This document shows, piece by piece, positions 24,708 through 34,644 of a DNA stretch of 64,000 nt. Within the stretch, counting starts at the first letter, position 1; each line of letters opens with the position of its first letter. A program made the position numbers and the translations under genes. The stretch lies in the NCBI GenBank assembly GCA_024401275.1, contig JAKSLJ010000004.1, forward strand, positions 62,001 through 126,000, read 5' to 3'. The notes beneath the pieces are model-generated. The model had not been told where the DNA came from. It saw only the letters and a program-made list of their open reading frames with translations, and did no database searches. Source of the DNA: Bacteroidaceae bacterium. Its GTDB lineage: Bacteria > Bacteroidota > Bacteroidia > Bacteroidales > Bacteroidaceae.

Positions 24708-27407
24708 ATGGAATTAGCAACAAAATACAATCCCCAAGACGTTGAGTCAAAATGGTATCAATACTGGCTCGACAACAAGCTCTTCGCGAGCAAACCAGAC
24801 GGTCGTGAACCTTACACAATAGTCATCCCACCACCAAATGTAACAGGTGTGCTCCACATGGGCCACATGCTCAACAACACTATCCAGGACATTCTTGTTC
24901 GCCGTGCACGCATGGAAGGCAAGAACGCTTGCTGGGTTCCTGGCACAGACCACGCCTCTATCGCAACAGAAGCTAAGGTAGTAAACAAGCTTGCTCAGCA
25001 GGGCATAAAGAAGCGCGATTTGACTCGCGAGCAGTTCCTTGAGCACGCTTGGGACTGGACTAACGAGCATGGCGGCATTATCCTCAAGCAGCTCCGTCGC
25101 CTCGGTGCTTCTTGCGACTGGGACCGCACTGCGTTCACTATGGACGAGAAGCGTTCAGAGTCAGTGCTTAAGGTCTTCTGCGACCTCTACGACAAAGGGC
25201 TTATCTACCGCGGCCTCCGCATGGTAAACTGGGATCCAAAGGCACAGACAGTGCTTTCTACAGAGGAAGTTATCTACCGTGAGGAGAAGAGCAAGCTCTA
25301 TTACCTTAAATATTATGTAGAGGACAGCGATTCCGTTAAGCCAACTGGCGAGGAAGGCGAAGTTCTCCACAAGGACGAAAAGGGCTATTACGCAGTCGTA
25401 GCAACAACTCGTCCAGAGACTATCATGGGTGATACTGCTATGTGTATCAATCCTAAGGACCCTAAGAATCAGTGGCTTAAGGGACACAAGGTTATCGTTC
25501 CGCTCGTAGGTCGTGTTATCCCAGTCATCGAAGACCGCTATGTTGATGTAGAGTTCGGTACAGGATGTTTGAAGGTTACTCCAGCTCATGATGTTAACGA
25601 CTACGCTCTCGGTAAGACTCATAACCTTGAGACTATTGACATCTTCAACCCAGACGCAACAATCTCAGAAGCTGCCGGCATGTATGTTGGTCAGGACCGT
25701 ATGGATGTCCGCAAGCAGATTGCCATCGACCTCGGTGAGGCTGGTCTGCTTGAAAAGGTAGAAGACTACGACAACAAGGTAGGTTATTCTGAGCGTAACC
25801 AGGACACAGCCGTAGAGCCTCGTCTCTGCAAGCAGTGGTTCCTTTCTATGCAGCATTTTGCTGACATCGCTCTCCCACCAGTACTCTCAGGCGAACTCAA
25901 GTTCTACCCAACAAAGTACGTCACTACATACAAGAACTGGCTCGAGAACATTCAGGACTGGTGTATCTCTCGTCAGCTTTGGTGGGGACATCGCATCCCT
26001 GCTTATTTCCTTCCTACAGAAGAAGATGAAGCTGAGAAGTTCGTCGTAGCCCTCACTGAGGAAGAAGCCCTTGCAAAGGCTCGCGCTAAGTATGGCGAGA
26101 ACATCACTGCCGACATGCTCACTCGCGACGAAGACGCTCTCGACACTTGGTTCTCTTCATGGCTCTGGCCAATCTCTCTCTTCGACGGTATCAACAATCC
26201 TGGCAATGAGGAGATCAACTACTACTACCCTACTGCCGACCTCGTAACTGGTCCAGACATTATCTTCTTCTGGGTAGCACGTATGATTATGGCTGGTTGT
26301 GAATATCAGAAGCAGATTCCTTTCCGCAATGTATATTTCACAGGTATCGTTCGTGATAAGCTCGGTCGCAAGATGAGCAAGTCTCTCGGTAACTCTCCAG
26401 ACCCACTTCTCCTCATCGACAAGTTCGGTGCAGACGGCGTTCGTATGGGTATGATGCTTTCTGCTCCTGCAGGAAACGACATTCTCTTCGACGAAGCACT
26501 CTGCGAACAAGGCCGTAATTTCAACAACAAGATTTGGAATGCTTTCCGTCTCGTTAAGGGTTGGGAAGTCGCTGATATTGAGCAGCCTGAGGCAAGCAAG
26601 ATTGCGTGCCAGTGGTTTGACGCTAAGCTCAAGGCTTGCAATGCTGAGATTGACGACCTCTTCAAGAAGTACCGTCTCTCTGAGGCACTCATGGCAGTAT
26701 ATAAGCTCTTCTGGGACGAGTTCTCTTCATGGCTCCTTGAAATGATCAAGCCAGGCTATCAGCAGCCAATCGATAAGGCAACTTACGATAAGGTTCTCTC
26801 TTACTTCGATGCTCTTCTCAAGATGCTCCACCCATTCATGCCATTCATCACAGAGGAACTTTGGCAGAATCTCTACGAACGTAACGAAGGCGAATCTATC
26901 ATGCGCGAGAAGCTTGAGCTCCCTGCTCCTACAGCAGAAGACGAGAAGCTGATTGCAGACATCGAAGTCGTTAAGCAGATTGTTGCCGGCGTTCGTATGG
27001 TTCGCAACCAGAAGAACATCGCTCCAAAGGAACCTCTCGCTCTCAACCATGTTGGCGAAAACGCTTACGCAGCTTACGACAGCGTAGTGACAAAGATGGC
27101 TAACCTTTCTGAGATCTCTAAGGTTGACGAGAAGGCAGCCGATGCTTCTGCCTTCATGGTAGGCACTATGGAATGGGCTGTTCCTGTTGGTAACCTCATT
27201 GATGTTGAGGCAGAAATCGCAAAGAACGAAGCTCAGCTCAAGCACCTTGAAGGCTTCCTCGCAGGCATCAACAAGAAGCTTGCCAACGAACGCTTTGTTG
27301 CAAACGCTCCTGAGGCTGTCGTTGCCATGGAACGTAAGAAGAAGGCTGACTCAGAAGAAAAGATTGCTGCCATCAAGGTTGCTCTTGAGGCATTAAAGAA
27401 CAAGTAA
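24708..27407 (+). CDS. valS: Valyl-tRNA synthetase
   Basis: 899 residues; charges tRNA-Val. Class I signature [14 protein letters not shown] (HMGH) at about 42-55, editing (CP1) domain in the 220-350 region ([35 protein letters not shown]), and [14 protein letters not shown] (KMSKS) at about 550-563. A C-terminal coiled coil ([19 protein letters not shown]) is typical of ValS. The gene follows a heptamer repeat array; five bases separate its stop from the C11 peptidase gene. Codon use is that of a highly expressed gene. Confidence 0.98.
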   Translation: MELATKYNPQDVESKWYQYWLDNKLFASKPDGREPYTIVIPPPNVTGVLHMGHMLNNTIQDILVRRARMEGKNACWVPGTDHASIATEAKVVNKLAQQGIKKRDLTREQFLEHAWDWTNEHGGIILKQLRRLGASCDWDRTAFTMDEKRSESVLKVFCDLYDKGLIYRGLRMVNWDPKAQTVLSTEEVIYREEKSKLYYLKYYVEDSDSVKPTGEEGEVLHKDEKGYYAVVATTRPETIMGDTAMCINPKDPKNQWLKGHKVIVPLVGRVIPVIEDRYVDVEFGTGCLKVTPAHDVNDYALGKTHNLETIDIFNPDATISEAAGMYVGQDRMDVRKQIAIDLGEAGLLEKVEDYDNKVGYSERNQDTAVEPRLCKQWFLSMQHFADIALPPVLSGELKFYPTKYVTTYKNWLENIQDWCISRQLWWGHRIPAYFLPTEEDEAEKFVVALTEEEALAKARAKYGENITADMLTRDEDALDTWFSSWLWPISLFDGINNPGNEEINYYYPTADLVTGPDIIFFWVARMIMAGCEYQKQIPFRNVYFTGIVRDKLGRKMSKSLGNSPDPLLLIDKFGADGVRMGMMLSAPAGNDILFDEALCEQGRNFNNKIWNAFRLVKGWEVADIEQPEASKIACQWFDAKLKACNAEIDDLFKKYRLSEALMAVYKLFWDEFSSWLLEMIKPGYQQPIDKATYDKVLSYFDALLKMLHPFMPFITEELWQNLYERNEGESIMREKLELPAPTAEDEKLIADIEVVKQIVAGVRMVRNQKNIAPKEPLALNHVGENAYAAYDSVVTKMANLSEISKVDEKAADASAFMVGTMEWAVPVGNLIDVEAEIAKNEAQLKHLEGFLAGINKKLANERFVANAPEAVVAMERKKKADSEEKIAAIKVALEALKNK

Positions 27408-27412
27408 TAGAT

Positions 27413-28654
27413 ATGCACAAATCCATCCGAATATTTACATTTATCCTGCTGGCTTTCTTTACCAGCGGGATATTTGTTTCATGCCACGACGATAAGGAGG
27501 AAAAGGAGAACAAGTATAATCCTCAACTGACAATATTCATTCATCAGCCAACGACAAAAGGCGCAAAACCTGACCTCACTCCATACATGAATGAAGATCT
27601 GAAGGAGACTGATGAAGCCATAAAAAACGGACTTTTAGAGAAAGCTAACGTCATTTATTTCCGTAGCGACCTCACCATGGGCAGCCTCTACAAGAAAGAA
27701 CTGGCGAAAGACTCTGATGGGAAGCCTGTTGTTGTCGACAAGTTGCTGAAGCAATACCCTGTTACAGAAACCGACTACACGTCACTAAGTGGCTTGAAGC
27801 GCATTCTTTCAGATGTTGTTGCTGCTGGTAAGACCGAGAAATACGGAATGATTATCGGCTCTCATGCAGACGGATGGATTCCTACCATTGAAGACAAATC
27901 GTCAAGGACTGCTGCTTCCAATAAAGGCATCATGAAGTCTTTCGGTCAAGGTTACCACGGCGACTATGACACGACATACAAAACGCTTGGCATGGCTATT
28001 AGCGGAATAGGCAAGCAATTTGAATTCATTCTCCTTGACAACTGCTACTCACAGAACATTGAGGTTGCCTACGACTTGCGAAATGCATGCAAATACCTTA
28101 TTGGCTCAGTAACAGAGATTGGTGCTACAGGACAGAATTACAAAGAATGCTTGCCGCTGCTTGCAGATGCAAACTACAAGGCTGTTTGTGAGAGTTACTA
28201 CAATTTTCACAAGAATGAAGAAGATTGGAATAGTGCCACGCTTTCAGTTATAGATTGCTCTTATCTCCAGGAAATGGCAAATATAATGAAGCAGATAAAC
28301 GAAAGCGCTACAAATAATGTTGCCCGTTCTGCTGTTCAGGTGCTTGATGGCTACAATTATTCGAACTATAATTATAACATTTTCTATGACTTGGGCGATT
28401 ATGTAAACCATTATTGCGCAGTGGATATGCTGATTAACAATTTCAATGTTGTGCTCAGCAAACTCGTTATTGCCAATTACTATACCGACACTTTCAATTC
28501 CATGTATTTCAACGGCTATATTAATATTGTGGACGGGAAGATGGTTCCCATGATGAAACCTATAAAAACATGCTCAGGCATTACTTGCTCCGACCTCTGC
28601 ACACAGAAACTAGAAGATCTGAAAAAGACTTCATGGTACTTTGCTACACATTAA
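27413..28654 (+). CDS. Clostripain-family (C11) lipoprotein peptidase
   Basis: 413 residues. The N-terminus has a lipobox (GIFVSC, C24), so it is probably a membrane-anchored lipoprotein. The C11 core shows the catalytic His in GMIIGSHADGW (H151) and the catalytic Cys in FILLDNCYSQNIEVAYDLR (C211), spaced as in clostripain-like caspase-fold peptidases. YLIGSVTEIGATG follows, as expected. The family cleaves after basic residues in known members; specificity here is unknown. It directly follows valS and is probably cotranscribed. Confidence 0.88.
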   Translation: MHKSIRIFTFILLAFFTSGIFVSCHDDKEEKENKYNPQLTIFIHQPTTKGAKPDLTPYMNEDLKETDEAIKNGLLEKANVIYFRSDLTMGSLYKKELAKDSDGKPVVVDKLLKQYPVTETDYTSLSGLKRILSDVVAAGKTEKYGMIIGSHADGWIPTIEDKSSRTAASNKGIMKSFGQGYHGDYDTTYKTLGMAISGIGKQFEFILLDNCYSQNIEVAYDLRNACKYLIGSVTEIGATGQNYKECLPLLADANYKAVCESYYNFHKNEEDWNSATLSVIDCSYLQEMANIMKQINESATNNVARSAVQVLDGYNYSNYNYNIFYDLGDYVNHYCAVDMLINNFNVVLSKLVIANYYTDTFNSMYFNGYINIVDGKMVPMMKPIKTCSGITCSDLCTQKLEDLKKTSWYFATH

Positions 28655-28993
28655 TATTTAGAACCTCTTTCTGTTAGAGACAATTCATCTTCATGCACAA
28701 TGGCAATAGCCATCCAAAGCATTACAAATTGTATTTCCAAGTGCCACGAATTGTTTCGCCAAGGATTACAAATTGTTTCTCCAAGGATTACGACTCATTT
28801 TCTTACTAGAAAAGAAAAATTTTCTTATAAGAAAAAGATCCATTTCTTACTAGAAAAAATATATTTTCTTATAAGAAAATGACACAAAACGCAGGGCGAA
28901 ACAAATAAGAACACCAAGGAAGACTAGAAAGAACGCCTAGGAAGGCTTTCAAGAATGTATAGGAAACAGACGAAAAAGCACGGAATTCAAGAT
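28655..28993. repeat. 22-bp tandem repeats and TTTTCTTAT palindromes
   Basis: The 395-bp gap between the convergent C11 and M6 genes holds no gene. From about 28711 there are four diverged 22-nt units (type CCAAGGATTACAAATTGTTT). They are followed at about 28797-28880 by four palindromes alternating between TTTCTTACTAGAAA and TTTTCTTATAAGAAAA. The rest up to the terminator is low-complexity A/G-rich sequence with repeated AGGAA words. A 60-codon frame here is made of the repeats and is not a credible gene. Confidence 0.7.
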
Positions 28994-29030
28994 AAAGCGG
29001 CGAAGATTCAAGTGAGATCTTCGCCGCTTT
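28994..29030. terminator. Bidirectional terminator
   Basis: Perfect 14-bp stem AAAGCGGCGAAGAT / ATCTTCGCCGCTTT with a 9-nt loop. There are A on the left and T on the right, so it serves the C11 gene on the plus strand and the M6 gene on the minus strand. Confidence 0.85.
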
Positions 29031-29049
29031 TTATGTATGACATCCCGAA

Positions 29050-31440
29050 CTATTCAGAGAGATATTTCTTTCCGTTTCGGATGATTATTCCACGATAATC
29101 TGCACCTACTCGCTGTCCTTGCAGGTTGTATGCAGGAGACAGTTTACTGCCACTAACCGCAGGATTGTAATCTTTCAGGCAAACAGATCCTATGGCTGTC
29201 GCATCTTCTATCAATACGATGTTTGACCATTCAGAGGTCTTTCCTTCTGGTCCTACAGCTTGAACCTGAAGCCAGTATTTGTTGGCTTCAAAGTCAGGCG
29301 TGAATGTAAACGGTATAGACATGATGCCATTAAGTTCCGTCGGATTAGCATATTGGTTATTTATATACCCCTTTATCTGGAGTTTGTTGAGGTAGCATCG
29401 TTTATTTGAGAATATAACGACTTTGTATTCCTGTGGTATATCGCTGATTTCCAGTGTATGCTCCTCGCCTGCTGCAAGTGGATCAGAAATATAGAACGGT
29501 TCGCCTTCGCCATTCTTGTAAATATTAATCGAAAGCGTAGTAGCATCAGTGCCGTAAGTAGCTGACGACAAGGTTATGAAAATCTTGCCCGAAGCTTCTG
29601 TCAGGACAGGTGAGACAAGCTCGCCAGCAGCCTTGCTTGAGCCCATCTTCAAGCCCTCTTTTCCAGCATAGAGTTTCGATCCCGTAAAGCCAGGAGTATT
29701 AAGCTTCTGGTCAAGAATGCTTGAAATATCAACACTATTATCACTGTTAGCTTTCACTTTAGAGAAATCCTCGTCTATGATAACTTTCTCTTCCATAGCG
29801 TCCTCGCTATAGCTTCCGTACATTATATTATACGAAGAGACTTCTTCTTGATCGTCTATCCAAGTGGCAGTAATCTCATTACCGGAAATTGTAGCCTGCA
29901 ATTCCTCTGGAACTTCCATAAAAATACCACCCATGAAGGTGAAGGAAATAAGACCATCAGAACTTTCCGCGATTTCTGTTATCGGCTTGTGCATCAGTTT
30001 CTTACCGTCGGCATTTGCGTTAAAGAGCGTAGCCGAAGGAGCAGAGAAGTCGGTGAGCTCGGTGTTCTTTGATGTGCCAGGGTAAGGGTCGCCTGCAAGA
30101 GAATTATAACTTCGTAGGTTGTCAGCGCAGATAGGGGTCATTCGCAGGTGGTCCTTGTAATTGTTTACCACATTCCATTCCCATGCGTTCTCGTTATAGT
30201 CAACATGTATGACAAGCATTCCGTGACCTCCAGCAGCAGAATTCCACCCCTCCTTTTGGATGTTCTGAAGCAGATAGTATTCGTTGGGGTTATTATCATT
30301 ATAGACAATGTAGGCATCTCCGTTTTCGTCAATGTTCGACATGTCCTTAACGAACTGTGGAGAAGAAAGCTCGGTAGGTTCAAGCCATCCGCAGAACCAA
30401 CGCTCATAAGCCGTATAAGACACAGGAGTATAGCCGTCGCCAGCGTAACTTCCCATGTCAAGAAGAGACCAATTGTCCATGGTCAACTCCTGATGACCAT
30501 AATCCGTGCAATATAAGTCAGGCAATCCGAAGCAATGAGAGAACTCATGACAGATTGTTCCGATGCCATCTTGAGTAGTTCCGCGACTACCGGCAAGTTC
30601 GCATCCGCAAGCATAGGAATCCACGGTCACGCCATCAAAGACACAAGAGCCGATGGTGCTTTCATATTCTTTTGCCGCAAGAAGTGACCAAGCGTGTGGC
30701 CAAACCGTATTAGCCTTGTAGCTCTGTGCCTCGCCAAAACCGGCATAGAGCACAAAAACTTGCTCCACTTCGCCGTCGCCATCCCAATCATATTGAGAGA
30801 AATCCACTTCTTCGTCAACAGCCTGGCAAGCTTCCCATATCATTGTTCCTGCATGAAGGTCATCGCCCATTCTGTCGTTGCCACCATAGTAGTTCATGTT
30901 TTGGGAAAGCTTTACAGGACCAACAACATCAAGAACAAAGTCAAACAGTCCGTAAGATTGTGCCTTGAAATAGTCGCGAACAGAGCCATAGTTCTTCGTT
31001 TCCTTGTAGTTTTCACTTGACATCAACTTCTGATAGTCTTCCTTTGGATTTGTAGTTGATGTGAAAGTATTGTCCGCATACTCCACAAGGATAAGAAGTC
31101 CTCGCTTTTGCCCTTGATATTTCGCCTTACGCTTGGCTCTCGCCTTGGCAAAAGCAGTCGTGTTCGGGATGGAAGCTGCCGGATTCTTCAGTTGAAATTT
31201 CTTGCTCGCAATAGCTTTTTGGAATGCAGATTCTGGATAAATGCAGAAAGTTCCGTCTTCGTTCATCTGATATTTCTTGCCATCTTCCGACAGCCAGAAA
31301 TGCACCTTCTCATTACCTGTGAATGTAAGCGTAACCTGCTGACCGTCAATGGTAACAGTCTTTGTTATTCGCTTGGCAGGAACAGAGTAAGCAAGCGTTG
31401 AAATTAGGACAAATGAGAGTAATAATATTATCTTGCGCAT
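29050..31440 (-). CDS. Secreted M6-family metallopeptidase
   Basis: 796 residues with a signal peptide (MRKIILLLSFVLISTLAYS). The zinc-binding HEFSH is at about residues 297-301 (GTICHEFSHCFGLPDLY), with upstream NYYGGNDRMGDDLHAG typical of immune-inhibitor-A-like M6 domains. A carbohydrate-binding-like beta domain (about 560-690) and a short fibronectin-like domain follow. The C-terminus (PAYNLQGQRVGADYRGIIIR, then NGKKYL) is the form found on many secreted Prevotella proteins and is probably an export or anchoring signal. Substrate unknown; degradation of host or dietary protein is a reasonable guess. Confidence 0.9.
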   Translation of the reverse strand: MRKIILLLSFVLISTLAYSVPAKRITKTVTIDGQQVTLTFTGNEKVHFWLSEDGKKYQMNEDGTFCIYPESAFQKAIASKKFQLKNPAASIPNTTAFAKARAKRKAKYQGQKRGLLILVEYADNTFTSTTNPKEDYQKLMSSENYKETKNYGSVRDYFKAQSYGLFDFVLDVVGPVKLSQNMNYYGGNDRMGDDLHAGTMIWEACQAVDEEVDFSQYDWDGDGEVEQVFVLYAGFGEAQSYKANTVWPHAWSLLAAKEYESTIGSCVFDGVTVDSYACGCELAGSRGTTQDGIGTICHEFSHCFGLPDLYCTDYGHQELTMDNWSLLDMGSYAGDGYTPVSYTAYERWFCGWLEPTELSSPQFVKDMSNIDENGDAYIVYNDNNPNEYYLLQNIQKEGWNSAAGGHGMLVIHVDYNENAWEWNVVNNYKDHLRMTPICADNLRSYNSLAGDPYPGTSKNTELTDFSAPSATLFNANADGKKLMHKPITEIAESSDGLISFTFMGGIFMEVPEELQATISGNEITATWIDDQEEVSSYNIMYGSYSEDAMEEKVIIDEDFSKVKANSDNSVDISSILDQKLNTPGFTGSKLYAGKEGLKMGSSKAAGELVSPVLTEASGKIFITLSSATYGTDATTLSINIYKNGEGEPFYISDPLAAGEEHTLEISDIPQEYKVVIFSNKRCYLNKLQIKGYINNQYANPTELNGIMSIPFTFTPDFEANKYWLQVQAVGPEGKTSEWSNIVLIEDATAIGSVCLKDYNPAVSGSKLSPAYNLQGQRVGADYRGIIIRNGKKYLSE

Positions 31441-31450
31441 TTTCTGATCT

Positions 31451-32152
31451 CTATTTAGACAACATTTCCATAAGTTCCTTCATTCCCTCAGATGCACCCT
31501 TTGCAATGATGGTCAGATTGCTCTTTGATGCAGGACCGACTGTTGGGTTCGGGTCTATCAGATAGACAGGAGTGCCAGGCTTTATGTACTGCACCAAGCC
31601 CGCAGCTGGATACACATTCAGGGAAGTACCGATAATGACGAAGATGTCTGCCTGTTCTGCAAGAATAACAGCCTCTTCCATCTTCGGAACTGACTCTTGG
31701 AAGAACACGATGTACGGACGAAGCAAACTACCGTCACCAGCCTTTTCTCCAGGCTTCACCTCGTAATCATATTCCGTCATTGTACGCCAAAAGTGCTGAT
31801 TTTCAGTGTCGCGCGAAGAGCAAACCTTCATCAGTTCACCATGAAGATGAACCACACGCGTACTGCCAGCCTTTTCATGAAGGTTGTCCACATTCTGTGT
31901 TACAACTGCCACTTCATAGTTTTTCTCGAGCTCAGCAACAAGTTTATGTCCCTCGTTCGGAAGACAAGTGATGAGCTGTTTGCGTCGCTCATTATAGAAT
32001 CTGTTTACAAGTTCAGGATCTGCAAGCCATCCATCGTGAGAAGCAACTTGCATTACAGGGTATTCTTCCCATAAGCCGCCAGCATCACGGAAAGTCTTTA
32101 TTCCACTTTCTGCCGACATACCTGCACCTGTAAGTAAAACTATCTTTTTCAT
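31451..32152 (-). CDS. Sirtuin, NAD-dependent deacylase
   Basis: 233 residues, Sir2 family, cytoplasmic. NAD-binding GAGMSAESGIKTFRD (9-23), TQNVDNLHEKAG (85-96) and the catalytic His H104 in VVHLHGEL are all present; GTSLNVYPAAGLV and the end IDPNP complete the fold. The small domain where most CobB-type enzymes bind zinc with four cysteines has only one cysteine (C111), so the structural zinc is apparently missing. It lies 10 bp after the M6 gene end and faces the divergent folE promoter. Confidence 0.9.
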   Translation of the reverse strand: MKKIVLLTGAGMSAESGIKTFRDAGGLWEEYPVMQVASHDGWLADPELVNRFYNERRKQLITCLPNEGHKLVAELEKNYEVAVVTQNVDNLHEKAGSTRVVHLHGELMKVCSSRDTENQHFWRTMTEYDYEVKPGEKAGDGSLLRPYIVFFQESVPKMEEAVILAEQADIFVIIGTSLNVYPAAGLVQYIKPGTPVYLIDPNPTVGPASKSNLTIIAKGASEGMKELMEMLSK

Positions 32153-32269
32153 GTTCTTTTCTTATATTAATTAATGTGTAAATATGTTCGCAAAACAAGT
32201 TTGCAGATGGCAAAATTACATATTTTATTTGTTTTATGACATAATTATTTCATTTTTTTTGTCAAAAGT

Positions 32270-32300
32270 TTTGCTTATTTGGCATATTGTTGTAATTTTG
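32270..32300 (+). promoter_or_regulatory. folE promoter
   Basis: TTTG at 32270-32273, 19-nt spacer, TAATTTTG at 32293-32300: a full consensus Bacteroidetes promoter. Confidence 0.75.
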
Positions 32301-32312
32301 CGACTCATAATA

Positions 32313-32335
32313 GGCATTTATGCCGTTATTTTCAC
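32313..32335 (+). promoter_or_regulatory. folE leader hairpin and GTTATTTTCA motif
   Basis: A small hairpin GGCAT/ATGCC (32313-32324) is followed by GTTATTTTCACACA. The nusB leader has the same arrangement (37368-37402). It may be a shared leader element. Confidence 0.4.
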
Positions 32336-32345
32336 ACAAAAAAGC

Positions 32346-32951
32346 ATGAATAAAGAACAAATACAGAATGGAGTTTCAGAAGATGTCGTAAAGGAAAGTA
32401 TCCGCAACATCTTCAAATATATCGGCGAAGATCCAGACCGTTTGGGGCTTCAGGGAACTCCTGACCGTATCGTTCGTATGTTCGGTGAGATATTCCGTGG
32501 CTATAAGGACGAGGCAAAACCAACAATCACCGTTTTCCAGAACGGAGCTGACGGTCTTGTATATGACGGACTTATCATAGACAGCGGAACATTCTACTCT
32601 TGCTGTGAGCACCACATGATGCCTTTCTTCGGAAACTATTGGTTTGCTTATTTGCCACATCCGAAAGGCAAGATTCTCGGCATCTCAAAGGTAGGCAGAG
32701 TGATAGACTACTGCGCTGCAAAGCTTCAGGTTCAGGAACGACTCACTCGCGACGTTGTTGAAATGCTCACAGAAGCTCTTGGCACAGAATATCCCCCACT
32801 CGGCATGGCACTCGTAATGAAGGGAACTCACCTCTGCAAGACTATGCGCGGAGCACGCAAAGACGGAATGATGACCTCAAGTTACCTGACAGGCAAATTC
32901 AAATCAAATGCCGCTCTGCGTTCTGAATTCTTAAAAATGATTGATAAATAA
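32346..32951 (+). CDS. folE: GTP cyclohydrolase I
   Basis: 201 residues from the ATG at 32346; the frame is open 54 codons further upstream but covers the promoter, so that part is not translated. It converts GTP to dihydroneopterin triphosphate (folate or queuosine precursor). Zinc ligands in FYSCCEHHMMPFF (C87, H90) and THLCKTMRG, and the C-terminal SSYLTGKFK are diagnostic. It leads a run of three FKBP genes. folK, the third step of the same pathway, is at 56.9 kb, and queA, the late queuosine step, at 55.8 kb. Confidence 0.96.
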   Translation: MNKEQIQNGVSEDVVKESIRNIFKYIGEDPDRLGLQGTPDRIVRMFGEIFRGYKDEAKPTITVFQNGADGLVYDGLIIDSGTFYSCCEHHMMPFFGNYWFAYLPHPKGKILGISKVGRVIDYCAAKLQVQERLTRDVVEMLTEALGTEYPPLGMALVMKGTHLCKTMRGARKDGMMTSSYLTGKFKSNAALRSEFLKMIDK

Positions 32952-32961
32952 AAACGAAATA

Positions 32962-33567
32962 ATGGATAAACTTAGTTACTCTCTCGGTCTCGGCATCGGA
33001 GACCAGCTCCTTCACATGGGAGCCCAGAACATCGTTGCGGCTGACTTCGCAGCAGCTATCGAAGATGTTATTAACGGCAACGAGCTCAAGGTTTCTCACA
33101 AGGAAGCTCAACAGATTGTGAACGAATACTTCCAGAAACTTGAAGCTGAAACTCAGAAGCTTGCAGAGGAAAAGGGCAAGCAGGCAAAGGAAGAAGGCGA
33201 AAAGTATCTCGCAGAAAATGCAAAGAAGGAAGGTGTAGTTGTTCTCCCTTCAGGTCTTCAGTACAAGGTTCTCAAGGAAGGTACAGGCAAGCAGCCTAAG
33301 GCAACAGATACAGTTCAGTGCCACTACGAAGGTTTCCTCACTACTGGTGAAGTATTCGACTCTTCAATCCAGCGCGGTGAGCCAGCAGCATTCGGTCTTC
33401 AGCAGGTTATCGCAGGTTGGACAGAAGGTCTCCAGCTCATGAAGGAAGGCGCAAAGTATCGCTTCTTCATCCCTTACATGCTTGGTTATGGCGCTCGCGG
33501 TGCTGGCGCTTCTATCCCTCCATACTCAGCACTTATCTTTGATGTAGAACTTTTGAAGGTTCTCTAA
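32962..33567 (+). CDS. FKBP-type peptidyl-prolyl isomerase (cytoplasmic)
   Basis: 201 residues from the ATG at 32962; the frame opens seven codons earlier inside folE with TTG, which is unlikely. It has a helical N-terminal dimerisation domain (MDKLSYSLGLGIGDQLLHMG, about 1-80) and a C-terminal FKBP domain (VLPSGLQYKVLKEGTG, VQCHYEGFLTTGEVFDSS, QVIAGWTEGLQLM, PYMLGYGARGAG). This is the FkpA/FklB layout. No signal peptide is seen, unlike the two paralogs that follow. It starts 10 bp after folE and is probably cotranscribed. Confidence 0.93.
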   Translation: MDKLSYSLGLGIGDQLLHMGAQNIVAADFAAAIEDVINGNELKVSHKEAQQIVNEYFQKLEAETQKLAEEKGKQAKEEGEKYLAENAKKEGVVVLPSGLQYKVLKEGTGKQPKATDTVQCHYEGFLTTGEVFDSSIQRGEPAAFGLQQVIAGWTEGLQLMKEGAKYRFFIPYMLGYGARGAGASIPPYSALIFDVELLKVL

Positions 33568-33600
33568 TAAAAGCAAAAACTAATAAAAACAAATAAAATC

Positions 33601-34509
33601 ATGAAGAAAATTTCTCTTATTGCAATTGCCGCTGCGGCAATTATGGCAAGCTCTTGTGGCAACAAGGCTCCAAAGGCAAACCTTGAGTCAGAAGCAGATA
33701 CTCTTGCTTATGCTTTTGGTCTTTCACAGGCAGATGGTTTGAAGCAGGCTATTTCTCAGCAGGGTGTTGATTCAACCGTAATGGAAGACTTCTACAAAGG
33801 TCTTGCTGAAGGCGCAAAGGTAACAAAGGATGACAAGAGTACTCCAGCTTACAGCGTCGGTCTTCAGATGGGTATGATCATCTCACAGCGCATGATTCCA
33901 GGTCTCAACCAGGAATGCTATGGTGCAGATTCTACAAAATCAGTATCTCTCCAGAACCTTATGGCAGGTCTCATCTCTGGTGTAAATGGCGACAAGACTG
34001 CCATGACTCCTGCGGAGGCTCAGGCTACAGTAGAGCGCATCATGAAGGCAATGAAGGCAAAAGCAAACAAGGAAGTTATCGCAAAGGCAGAAGCTTTCAT
34101 GAAGAAGTATGCTGGCAACAAGGAATACAAGCAGCTCGGCAATACTGGTATCTACTACAAGGAGATCAAGGCTGGCAATGGTGCAAAGCCAACAGCAGAA
34201 TCAACTGTAAAGGTTAACTACGAAGGCAAGAACATGGAGGGTAAGGTATTCGACTCTTCATACGAGCGTAAGGAGCCAACTACTTTCGGTGTTGGTCAGG
34301 TTATTCCAGGATGGCAGGAAGTGCTTAAGGCAATGACTGTAGGCTCTACTTGGGAGTGTGTAATTCCTTACAATCTCGCATATGGTGAGCAGTCTCCAAA
34401 CGAGAACATCCCTGCTTACTCTCCACTCGTATTCAAGGTTGAGCTCATCAGCATTGAGAAGGCACAGGCTCAGCCACAGATGCCAGGTCAGGCTATTCAG
34501 ATTCAGTAA
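33601..34509 (+). CDS. FKBP-type isomerase lipoprotein
   Basis: 302 residues with a lipoprotein signal (IMASSCGNKAP, C19). The N-terminal helical half (about 25-185) has a long linker region (MKAMKAKANKEVIAKAEAFM), then the FKBP domain (about 195-290, STVKVNYEGKNMEGKVFDSS, QVIPGWQEVLKAM, PYNLAYGEQSPN). It probably folds outer-membrane proteins in the periplasm. It is the middle member of three FKBP paralogs. Confidence 0.92.
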   Translation: MKKISLIAIAAAAIMASSCGNKAPKANLESEADTLAYAFGLSQADGLKQAISQQGVDSTVMEDFYKGLAEGAKVTKDDKSTPAYSVGLQMGMIISQRMIPGLNQECYGADSTKSVSLQNLMAGLISGVNGDKTAMTPAEAQATVERIMKAMKAKANKEVIAKAEAFMKKYAGNKEYKQLGNTGIYYKEIKAGNGAKPTAESTVKVNYEGKNMEGKVFDSSYERKEPTTFGVGQVIPGWQEVLKAMTVGSTWECVIPYNLAYGEQSPNENIPAYSPLVFKVELISIEKAQAQPQMPGQAIQIQ

Positions 34510-34548
34510 TAAAACCATAAAGACATTGGAAACAATTGTCCACAATAT

Positions 34549-34610
34549 GTAGGGCGAGGATTTCCGAGCCGCTAAGCAAGAAACTTACGGCTCAGGAATT
34601 CCCGCCCTAC
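34549..34610. repeat. 62-bp hairpin repeat between FKBP genes
   Basis: Arms of 23 nt (34549-34571 and 34588-34610) match at 19 positions, beginning GTAGGGCG and ending GAGCCG. The loop itself contains a further TAAG/CTTA stem. It has no T tract. The size and shape are like a REP/BIME or small MITE. Confidence 0.65.
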
Positions 34611-34644
34611 TTAAGATATGGAAACACATTAATATATATAATAC

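Noticed and set aside
28797-28880. CRISPR-like array
   Set aside because: The repeats are adjacent palindromes without unique spacers of constant length.
28700-28882. 60-codon frame
   Set aside because: Made entirely of tandem repeats and palindromes.
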